Shown here: positions 20,501 to 28,584 of the stretch, one piece after another
Numbering within the stretch: position 1 is the stretch's first letter
How the letters are laid out: each line of letters opens with the position of its first letter
DNA from: Rhynchopus euleeides
Taxonomy: Eukaryota; Euglenozoa; Diplonemea; Diplonemida; Diplonemidae
NCBI GenBank assembly: GCA_963210315.1
Contig: OY723252.1
Location: 1,302,001 to 1,366,000 of the forward strand
Length of the DNA stretch: 64,000 bases
Direction: 5' to 3'
The notes under the pieces: generated by a model
Database searches by the model: none
What the model was told of the DNA's origin: nothing
The model's input: only the letters and a program-made list of their open reading frames with translations
Position numbers and translations under genes: made by a program

Positions 20501-23448
20501 GTCACGGCGATGAGCAAGGGAAAGGAGGTGGCGCGGCAGAAGGAGGCGCTGACACGCAGCTTTGCTGAGAAGCTGTGTGGCCCTGGCTCTGCGGATGCCC
20601 GTGTCTGGGTGGAGCGGCTGAAGTCCGTGAAGGAGGCAGTTGGCATCCTTCCGGTTCGTTCGAAACCGCTGTCCAGATTTTTGCGGAAGGCGGGGCTGAA
20701 GCCGTGGGGGTCCGACGCTGTCTCGTCTGCGTCGCACGACGTCCGTGTGCGCTTTGCCCTGACGCAGTGGGGGCGAATCCTCCCCATTCTGCGGGAGAAG
20801 GGGCAGCAGCTGCAGCCGAGGGAGCGGCTGGGCCGCCTCGACGCCCCCACCCTGTTCGCGTTGTTGGCCAAGGCGGGCCTGAAGGTGGAGGCTGGGGAGA
20901 CGAAGCGCGACCTCTCCGCCCTCCTCCTGCGCAACTGGACGGAGCAGTTGAGTGGCCATGTCGAGGCCGTGGAGGAGACCCTTGGCTTGAAGGCCCGCAC
21001 CTTCCCCGACACCATCTCGCCCTCCGTGGTAGATACAATCACGGAGCTCTACCGGAGAGTGAAGACTGCACCTGCTGCGTTGAAAGAGGAGAAGGGACAG
21101 GGTGAGGATGGCAAGGGTTGTGAGGATGGTGAGGAGGCTGTGGATGCTGTGGATGCTGTGGAGGAGGAGGAGGAGGAGGAAGAGGAGGTGGAGGTGGGTG
21201 ATGAGGCTGATCCTGAGGCAAATGATGTTGGGGCGGCTAGGATCGCTCTCCTGAATGAGCATTGTTTTCCTCTCGGCCTCCACGCCTCTCCAGGTTGTGG
21301 GCGGCAGAAGGATGGTGTGTTGCATGCGTCGGAGTCCACGCACGAGGGGGGTTGGGCTTCCCTCAACTGGTTTTTGGGTGAGTGTGGCATCCAGTTTCTC
21401 ACCTTCCGGGAGATGCAGGTTTTGCAACACGAGGTCAATCCAGAGAGCTTTCACTGGACCGGTAAGTTCACGCTGGCAACGATGCAACGGGCCATCGAAC
21501 AGCACACAAGTGGACTCCGGAACAATGGCTATCGGCTTCTGCCGGTAAGTAAAAAAAATACCTTTGTTGATGATCCTCAGTCTATTTCTTCCCCAGCCCT
21601 CTTTTTTTTAACCGTCAAACTCTGCATTGGATGGTTGCCTTCCCCCTCAAAGACACCGTTGCCACATTGCAGAAGTTGACTCCAGCCCAACTGCACGCCT
21701 ATCCGCGCGAAACGCTTTATTGGGTGGTTCACGACACGGACACTGCCAAGCGCGCCATTGCCGCAGGGGATCTGGATCGGGAAAGCCATGCATATGAAGT
21801 TTTTAAACTTGTGCCGAAAGGTGTCCTCCCCACCACCAAGGCACAATTTTTTGGCACCCGACCCAGGCGCACATTCCCTGTGGCAGTGAAGTCGCGTTCT
21901 GTTGTTCGGAGCGGGCCCACAGTCCGGAAGAGAAAACGGTTTGGGGGGACTGAAGTCATTGACCTCTCCCAGGTGCCAGAGACCCCAAGAGACAAGAAGG
22001 GGCGCCTTGGACATGGGAGGTATGATACGGCTCAACTGAGTGACGAGTCATACATTCCAGCAACTTCCCAACGCCACCTCATCCCAGAGACCCTGCTGTA
22101 TTTTTCGAAATACCACCATCTCCCCGTCACAGATACTGTGCAGGAAGGTGACGGCTTTTTTCTTTCCCTCCTCCGTTTCAACCGTTTTTCTGCGTACCAG
22201 TCAGTCCGCGCTCTGCGTGAGAGTGCCTTTGGTGACGCAACAAACATGAAACACGACCTGGAGGTGTACCTCATGAAAATACACAAGGATACCCTTGCTT
22301 CTGTTTTTGAAGAGAAGGGGGAGAAGAACCTGCCCGTACATGAAAGGCACCAGTCTCTCGTTCACTGGCGCAAGAGTATGTGCAAAGCGGCGGAAGATGA
22401 AAAGGTGACCCAACGTGGTGGTTCTTTTGCCCTGCATTTTTTTGTGAATGTGCACCAGATTCGCTTGAGAATTATTACTCAGAACAAGGAAGGTAAACCC
22501 AGGGTCAGGGAGTTACGGCCTCGCACATGGTGTGAGAAGGCAAAGAACTGGGAAGCAGGAAGTACGGCTTCTCTCCCTACTATCTTCCTTTACCAGTACC
22601 GGCAGGATACCCAAACGAATTTTTACTCCCTCCACCTCCCCACTGAGCGTGACTTTTCCCGTGCTTCAAGTGTTTTTTATAGAATTCAGAACATGGGTCC
22701 AAACGTGGAAAACGCACAAGAACAAATGGAGCAAGAGGATATGCGGAGGAAGGCGGTCCCCATGGCACTCCCCTGTCCCGGTCCACGGAGGCCCCACGTA
22801 CCTGACAAGGGCATCGACAATCCCGCGTCTCGTCATGATACCCTCACGCAACGTCTTCTCTTGTTTTCCCTGAGCACAGTCAATGTGCCTGGTGATGGGA
22901 ATTGCCTGTTTCATGCTTTTCATGAATGTCTCACAGGCAACCCACGTGGGGGCGCTTCCCTTCGCGAAGAAGCCGTCAATTTTGTGACTGCAATGGCGGC
23001 TTCTCTTTCATGCAGAGAGGTGCAACCGGAAGTGGAGGCGGTGAGAATGTGGGGAAATCTCCCGTACCATCCCTGCCAACCCCTTGACGACGGTAGTGAG
23101 CCATACGTGCTTACCCGTTTAAGAACGAGAAGGTATGCAGAGGATGACGAAATTTCTGTTCTTTCCACAATGAAGAATGTCTTGATCACAGTCGTCACGA
23201 ACATGATTTATCCTGGTAATCATGATGACTTTGCTTCAGGATTTAACAGTTATGTCCCCCTTTCTTACAACTTCACCTCCATTGACACCACCCTCCAGGA
23301 TTTTCCTCCAGACAGACGTGTGACCCTGGCTAACCTGGGTCAGGCTGGGGTTGGGGATCATTTCATGTGGATCAAAGGGACACAGGCCAACTTGGAAGCC
23401 ACACATCGCAAGGGTTTGCGTTCTGTTTCAACAAGAGCTGGGACCTGA
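17545..23448 (+). CDS. Spliced transposase-like protein fused to tandem OTU peptidase domains
   Basis: Exons 17545-20090, 20329-21544 and 21673-23448 join in frame (GTATGC, then GTAAGT donors; acceptors TTACAG and TTGCAG), giving ~1845 aa. The N-terminus has two short similar modules (~1-55 and ~210-275), each ending in K(M/K)YC. A coiled coil lies near 310-345. The RNase H-like region has D454 (SLAHDATS), D523 (TLSDHAST) and CMHHKVGG. Exon 2 ends with an acidic run and a region (~GWASLNWFLGECG) that may be a papain/Josephin-like fold without its Cys. Exon 3 has a first OTU-like domain with F1417 where Cys should be (EGDGFFLSL), then an intact OTU: C1665 (PGDGNCLFHAF) and H1817 (VGDHFMW). Likely an autonomous DNA-transposon protein. 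Splice sites are predicted by phase and consensus only. Confidence 0.75.
20091..20328 (+). other. Predicted intron 1 of the transposase-OTU gene
   Basis: GTATGC donor after ...AACAACGCAAG, acceptor CGCCTTACAG, T-rich interior. It rejoins codon AG|G in frame (CNNAR then YGRLLRQAK). Confidence 0.7.
21545..21672 (+). other. Predicted intron 2 of the transposase-OTU gene
   Basis: GTAAGT donor at a codon boundary. The acceptor CACATTGCAG at 21663-21672 is the first that keeps phase 0; the nearer CCCCAG at 21591-21596 does not. Confidence 0.6.
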
Positions 23449-23491
23449 CACAGGCCAATCAAGGGGTTGCCCCCCCCCCCCCCCCACTCCT

Positions 23492-23576
23492 GGTGTAGTG
23501 GTAGTGACTACAAAAAGGACTAACATTGCAAGAAGGTGCTGGGAGGCTTGCTTTTCCATTCACTCTCGACGATCAA
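23492..23576. repeat. Dispersed repeat 'TGGTGTAGTGACTACA', copy 1
   Basis: Begins CTGGTGTAGTG (with an extra gtagtg), continues ACTACAAAAAGGACTAACATT and ends TCCATTCACTCTCGACGATC. Other copies are at 56788-56872 and 59582-59747 (interrupted), with a partial one at 61850-61893. C tracts flank every copy. The tail phrase (TTTTCCATTCACTCTCGAC) is repeated again at 23600. Non-coding. Confidence 0.8.
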
Positions 23577-23869
23577 ACCCCCCCCCCCCCCACTTCACTT
23601 TTCCATTCACTCTCGACAATCAAGCCCCCACTTCTTGACTGCCCCCCCCCCATGTTACTTTCAACAAACTTTGCCCATCCTTCAATCTTCCATTCGATCA
23701 GTTTGGCTTTTTCCAAAGCCTCGTTTTCCTTTTATTTCAATAGTCCACACCTAAACGGCGTACGCCTTGGCAAGCGTTTGAAAGGACAGCCTTGGGATTG
23801 CAGCTCACTGGAATCGCTGAAGGAAGCCCCCCGCCCCCCCCCCCCCCCCCGCCCCCACCCCCACCCACT

Positions 23870-24613
23870 CTCCCCCTCCCCTCCCCTCCCCTCCCCTCCC
23901 CTCCCCTCCCCTCCCCTCCCCTCCCCTCCCCTCCCCTCCCCTCCCCTCCCCTCCCCTCCCCTCCCCTCCCCTCCCCTCCCCTCCCCTCCCCTCCCCTCCC
24001 CTCCCCTCCCCTCCCCTCCCCTCCCCTCCCCTCCCCTCCCCTCCCCTCCCCTCCCCTCCCCTCCCCTCCCCTCCCCTCCCCTCCCCTCCCCTCCCCTCCC
24101 CTCCCCTCCCCTCCCCTCCCCTCCCCTCCCCTCCCCTCCCCTCCCCTCCCCTCCCCTCCCCTCCCCTCCCCTCCCCTCCCCTCCCCTCCCCTCCCCTCCC
24201 CTCCCCTCCCCTCCCCTCCCCTCCCCTCCCCTCCCCTCCCCTCCCCTCCCCTCCCCTCCCCTCCCCTCCCCTCCCCTCCCCTCCCCTCCCCTCCCCTCCC
24301 CTCCCCTCCCCTCCCCTCCCCTCCCCTCCCCTCCCCTCCCCTCCCCTCCCCTCCCCTCCCCTCCCCTCCCCTCCCCTCCCCTCCCCTCCCCTCCCCTCCC
24401 CTCCCCTCCCCTCCCCTCCCCTCCCCTCCCCTCCCCTCCCCTCCCCTCCCCTCCCCTCCCCTCCCCTCCCCTCCCCTCCCCTCCCCTCCCCTCCCCTCCC
24501 CTCCCCTCCCCTCCCCTCCCCTCCCCTCCCCTCCCCTCCCCTCCCCTCCCCTCCCCTCCCCTCCCCTCCCCTCCCCTCCCCTCCCCTCCCCTCCCCTCCC
24601 CTCCCCTCCCCTA
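23870..24613. repeat. (CCCCT)n array, about 148 copies
   Basis: An uninterrupted run of CCCCT (AGGGG on the minus strand) of about 740 bp. It is the expanded tail of the retroposon body at 24614-24922, because the same body at 4204-4564 carries a short tail of the same word at the same junction (ccctattgatgt). The Ser-Pro-Leu-Pro ORFs across it are artefacts. Confidence 0.95.
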
Positions 24614-24922
24614 TTGATGTCCCCCCCCCCCTCCCCCAGCGCTTTGCCGCTCGTGTGAGTACCGCCCTGACTGGGAGAAAGGGTAGGGCTGGTTGGGTTG
24701 GCGGAGTTGGGCGGATGGGCGAAACGGAAAAATCGACGAGGTCGCAGCGTCAGGGCGTTCTGGGCTGGCTGGTGGTGGTTGGGACAAGACCGACGAGATT
24801 AGAAGCGGCACTGGTAGACGGGTTTTGAGGCCCCCCGCCCCCAGGTTCCCCCTGCCCACCTGGACGGACCCAAGTGCCTCACACCGGATCTCTCCCCACC
24901 CGGTGGTCCACCTGACGGATAC
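24614..24922 (-). mobile_element. Small retroposon body, copy 2
   Basis: Nearly identical to 4245-4564 (a few bases differ in the C tract). On the minus strand it reads 5'-cgtatccgtcaggtgg ... acatcaatagggg-3' and then the long (AGGGG)n tail. No clear flanking duplication is seen for this copy. Confidence 0.8.
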
Positions 24923-24957
24923 GCGGAAAAATTCCGGAAATGCTAAATTCGCGAAAC

Positions 24958-25020
24958 CAAAAATCGCGATTTTGTGGTACCAGGTGGTACCGGGTGGTAC
25001 TACCTAGTACGGTACTAAAT
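24958..25020. repeat. GTGGTACCRG repeats, 10-bp period
   Basis: Three head-to-tail copies of GTGGTACC(A/G)G and then TAGTACGGTAC. Another short motif block with 10-bp spacing; its word overlaps the GGTACC word of the 11.3-kb element. Confidence 0.55.
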
Positions 25021-25104
25021 CAGATCACTGCTGAGACCCTGTCGCACCCTGTCGCACCCTCGCCAAATGCGTTTAAACACGTTTCTTGCATCCCCGGCAC
25101 TTTC

Positions 25105-25268
25105 TTGCACGCACTCCTGGAGCACTTTATTGCACTCCGGGACCGTTTTTCTGCACTCAGTGCAGATATCTCCAGGAGTGCAGGAAAAAGCTCCCGTAGT
25201 GCAATAAAGTGCTCCCGGAGTGCAATAAAGTGTTCCAGGAGTGCAATAAAGTGCTCCCGTAGTGCAGT
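25105..25268. repeat. GGAGTGCAATAAAGTGCTCC palindromic repeats
   Basis: Several 21-bp repeats containing AGTGCAATAAAGTGCTCC on the right (25190-25262) and inverted copies on the left (25112-25160) form an imperfect foldback around 25165. Non-coding. Confidence 0.65.
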
Positions 25269-25984
25269 TTGGGGATTGCCGCAGAACTCCACGGAAGTGG
25301 GAGCCACTCACAGGATTGCCCCAAATGTGCCCGGAAATTCAAATGCGTGGCGACCCGGGCCGTTCTGGTGAAGTCTGGGTGGAGATCTCACACCCCACTT
25401 TTTGGGTGGCGAATTCGCCTTGTGTGCGGGACCTGCTGAACACTGTACGGCCCAGTCCGCACTGTCAGCCACAGAAACAGCCTGAATCTGGCTGTGGCTG
25501 ATTCTGTGGCCCAGTGTGGGCTGTTCCCACGTCCCTTCGGGCCGTGACACAGTCTGACACCAGTGACTGGGCCCAGACACCCAGGTCCGACCACGCCCAC
25601 ACCTGCAGCCAGACTGTCAGGTTCAGCCCATCCACACCCAGATCAGGCCCAGTGGCCATGTCTGGGTGGATTCGGGTCATCTGCAGGTTCAGCACCCACA
25701 CACAGCCACAGGTGCTGCCCCAGCCCACACGCATCCAGATCTGGCCCGTTGGGCCGTGCCTGGGTGTGTCCGTGCCAGTCTGGGACGTTCCCACCACCTC
25801 TTTAGAAGGGTAACCCCCAGGCTGGGTCGGCTGAGACCAAAATTCTCCAAGGCCAAAACCCCGAAAAATGGGTCCAGAATGGTTTTTTGGGTGGGTTCCA
25901 CACCATTCTGACCTTGGAGGACCTTGGAGGCGGCCCGGAACGGCGTTTTTTTGCGTTTTTCACCTATTTTGCCTTGGTTCCCTT
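25269..25984. other. Intergenic, no gene seen
   Basis: Mixed sequence rich in CCCAGTC/CTGGGT words with several overlapping open frames in both strands, none with a domain. The stretch 25845-25985 is T-rich scaffold like the flanks of other small elements. Confidence 0.35.
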
Positions 25985-26765
25985 AGGAAACGGTGTGGAA
26001 ATGGTGTGGAAGTACCGAGAATGGTGTGGAAATGGTGTGGAAATGCCCAGAATGGTGTGGAAATGGTGTGGAAGTGCCCAGAATGGTGTGGAAGTGGTGT
26101 GGAAATGCCCAGAATGGTGTGGAAATGGTGTGGAAGTGCCCAGAATGGTGTGGAAATGGTGTGGAAGTACCCAGAATGGTGTGGAAGTGGTGTGGAAATG
26201 CCCAGAATGGTGTGGAAGTGGTGTGGAAGTGCCCAGAATGGTGTGGAAGTGGTGTGGAAATGCCCAGAATGGTGTGGAAATGGTGTGGAAGTGCCCAGAA
26301 TGGTGTGGAAGTGGTGTGGAAGTGCCCAGAATGGTGTGGAAGTACCCAGAATGGTGTGGAAGTGGTGTGGAAATGCCCAGAATGGTGTGGAAGTGGTGTG
26401 GAAATGCCCAGAATGGTGTGGAAGTGGTGTGGAAATGCCCAGAATGGTGTGGAAATGGTGTGGAAGTGCCCAGAATGGTGTGGAAGTGGTGTGGAAGTGC
26501 CCAGAATGGTGTGGAAGTGGTGTGGAAATGCCCAGAATGGTGTGGAAATGGTGTGGAAGTACCCAGAATGGTGTGGAAGTGGTGTGGAAGTGCCCAGAAT
26601 GGTGTGGAAATGGTGTGGAAGTGCCCAGAATGGTGTGGAAGTACCCAGAATGGTGTGGAAGTGGTGTGGAAGTGCCCAGAATGGTGTGGAAGTGGTGTGG
26701 AAATGCCCAGAATGGTGTGGAAGTGGTGTGGAAATGCTCAGCATGGTGTGGAAATGGTGTGGGTG
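25985..26765. repeat. 31-bp satellite array 3, about 25 units
   Basis: Each unit has the word TGGTGTGGAA twice (10- and 11-bp steps, with A/G variation between copies), then ATGCC or GTGCC, then CAGAA. The total is again 31 bp. A few units are shortened (agtacccagaatgg). Long frames on both strands (VEVPRMVWK-type and HHFHTILG-type) come from the repeat. Confidence 0.95.
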
Positions 26766-26984
26766 TCGAAGCACCCCGCCGCGCCGCGCCCCCAGCGCCC
26801 CCTCCGTGACGGGTCGGAGATTATTGTCGAGATGCTCCCTGACTCCAGACGGCTGACGTCCCGATGTCCTGCTGATGTGATGTTCGTGACAGAGTGATGA
26901 TGGACTCCTGCTTGTTTGGGTTCGATTCTTCTGAGGGGGTTCGGCTAAGGCGAGGTGCTGCCTGTTTGCCGCAGCATGCTGTCG

Positions 26985-27262
26985 GGATGCTGTCTGTTGA
27001 GAGGCGCAATGAAGGCGAGCTGCTGCCCGTTTGCCGCTGAAGGAAGTCGAGATGCTGTCCGTTCGGATCAGAATGAAGCCGAGGTGCTGCCCGTTTCCCG
27101 CGGAATGAAGCCGAGCTACTGCCTGTTTGTGGCGGAATGAACTTGGAATGCTGTCCGTTTTCAGCAGATCGAAGCCGAGATACTGCCCGTTTGCGGCAGA
27201 ATGAATCCAGGCCGCTGAAGCCAGGCCACCTGTTTGCCGCGGAATGAAGTCCAGATGATGCC
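26985..27262. repeat. Degenerate ~36-bp repeats (CTGCCCGTTTGCCGC)
   Basis: About seven diverged copies of a unit with GCTGCCCGTTT, a CCGC(G/T)GAATGAA block and GCCGAG. No frame is convincing as a gene. Confidence 0.6.
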
Positions 27263-27656
27263 CGTTGGGTGGGAAACCCACCCATAATTTCGTCAAAATT
27301 TTGACAAGTATGAAAATATTTTTTGTTGCATTTTTCGTTAGGTGAAAACCCAGCCGGGGTTACCCTGCTAACCTCTTGGGTGAACCAGCCGAACCTAGTA
27401 CTGGCTGGCCTGACCAAGTCCTCGGCAGAGCGGTCCCGTCGTGCTGTGCTCGAAAGTGCCGGGTGATGGCAAGAAACCATCATCTGCACCCCGTGTCGGC
27501 CTCAACTGCACCCTCGAGCAGGAAAAAAAGGCCTCGGGCCTCCGGCCCTCGGACCGTTTTTTTCCTGCACTCGGGTGCAGTTTCGGCCTCCGGTCGGGGT
27601 GCAGGAAATATACATTTTTCGTGTTTTTGCCCTTTGGCTGTACTGGACATAGCGTT
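27263..27656. other. Intergenic, no gene seen
   Basis: Contains a scaffold-like A/T stretch (27290-27345) and a GGCCTCGGGCCTCCGGCCC block near 27530. No coding support. Confidence 0.35.
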
Positions 27657-27705
27657 TTTAGGCGGTTACATGCCGTTTTGAGGCGGTTACAGGTGGTTAC
27701 ATGAG
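27657..27705. repeat. Short copy of the GGTTACATGCC repeat
   Basis: Reads GGCGGTTACATGCCG, then GGCGGTTAC AGGTGGTTAC ATG. This is one and a half units of array 2, ending 7 bp before the start codon of the next gene. It places the same motif upstream of this gene as upstream of the USP gene. Confidence 0.7.
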
Positions 27706-27711
27706 GCGGCG

Positions 27712-28419
27712 ATGTTATTTGCCCCCCCCGACGACACCGCCTCGGGGCGGAGCAGAGGCTTGTGGCGAGTGGCTCTGCGGGTGGAGCGTGACTCGGATAG
27801 GTGTGTGGTGAAGTGCACCGACCACCCTGAGGAGTCGCACGAATCCCTAGAGGCTGCGGTGCAGCATTTTCTGGCGCAGGGGGAATTCGAGCTGTATGCC
27901 GTCCGTAGCGCCGAACGTGCGATGGCCAGCGTTCCGTGTATGCGGAGCCTGCGGGTGAGCCGGATGGTGACGGCGAGGAAGAGCCTGACGGAGGAGGAGA
28001 TGAAGCTCCCAGCGCAGCTGTGGAGGGCACGCTGCCTGGCGTACGTGGAGGGGAAGATGGCGGAGGAGTTTGGCCGCATCCGGGAAGCTGCAAATCGCCT
28101 GATCTACCGAGAGGTTCCCAAGTCAAGGCTGTTTTCAGCGGCGCCGGGTACGGTAGAAAGACAGAACCTGCTGAGCGTCGACTGGCTGCGGAAACGGCGC
28201 CCCCACTCCGTGACCTACCTCGGGGATATGCTCTCGGCGGTGGCGGACCTGGCGGTGAGGTGCCTGGAGGAGGAGGTGCGCGCCACGCTGACGAAGGATG
28301 TGCCGGGGAAGCTTAAAATAATCTTCCCCGGTCAGGAGCCTCTGAGGCCCTTCTCGGAGATGGGTCTGGTGGAGGTGCAGCACTTGTGGGAGGAGGTGGT
28401 GAATGTAGGGACGGCATAG
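27712..28419 (+). CDS. Unknown 235-aa protein
   Basis: ATG at 27712 follows a short GGTTACATG repeat. The protein begins MLFAPPDDTASGRSRG and shows a mixed alpha/beta pattern: a strand-rich start (LWRVALRVERDSDRCVVKCTD), then mostly helical sequence rich in Arg/Glu. No family, signal peptide or membrane segment is recognised. It lies 165 bp before the OTU zinc protein on the same strand. I tested joining the two by an intron near 28395/28522, and the phases do not fit, so I keep them separate. Frame length and codon composition support a real gene; function unknown. Confidence 0.55.
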   Translation: MLFAPPDDTASGRSRGLWRVALRVERDSDRCVVKCTDHPEESHESLEAAVQHFLAQGEFELYAVRSAERAMASVPCMRSLRVSRMVTARKSLTEEEMKLPAQLWRARCLAYVEGKMAEEFGRIREAANRLIYREVPKSRLFSAAPGTVERQNLLSVDWLRKRRPHSVTYLGDMLSAVADLAVRCLEEEVRATLTKDVPGKLKIIFPGQEPLRPFSEMGLVEVQHLWEEVVNVGTA

Positions 28420-28430
28420 CTCCAAAATAG

Positions 28431-28447
28431 CTGTCACGAAAATTATT
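28431..28447. repeat. TGTCACGAAAATTATT word, inverted copy at 33151-33166
   Basis: The same 16-bp word occurs inverted near 33151 (AATAATTTTCGTGACA) and, with one base missing, near 10931. The two copies point toward each other around the OTU zinc gene and array 2, so they could be ends of one larger unit. No target duplication was found. Confidence 0.45.
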
Positions 28448-28584
28448 AGGACAACAGGTTCGCCCTCCTGGGTCGCCACATCCTGGGTCGAACACTCCTT
28501 GAATGCGGCCCCATATCACCAGCAGCAGTGAGCCGGACGGCGTTGGCTACAGAGGCCGCGGCCCCCCTGAACCCGGACCACTTC

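Noticed and set aside
21597-21672. Nearest acceptor CCCCAG at 21591-21596 for intron 2 of the transposase-OTU gene
   Set aside because: It would shift the reading frame relative to the phase-0 donor. CACATTGCAG at 21672 keeps it.
23870-24613. Telomere or telomere-like addition
   Set aside because: AGGGG is not a known telomere repeat, the tract is internal, and it starts at the same junction as the short tail of the other retroposon copy.
23526-24658. 363- and 288-aa Ser-Pro-Leu-Pro ORFs
   Set aside because: Produced entirely by the (CCCCT)n tract, which lacks stop codons in this direction. It is a retroposon tail.
25868-27296. Long ORFs on both strands (336 and 437 aa) over array 3
   Set aside because: Repeat-driven open frames on both strands. 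The motif pattern is explained by the DNA satellite.
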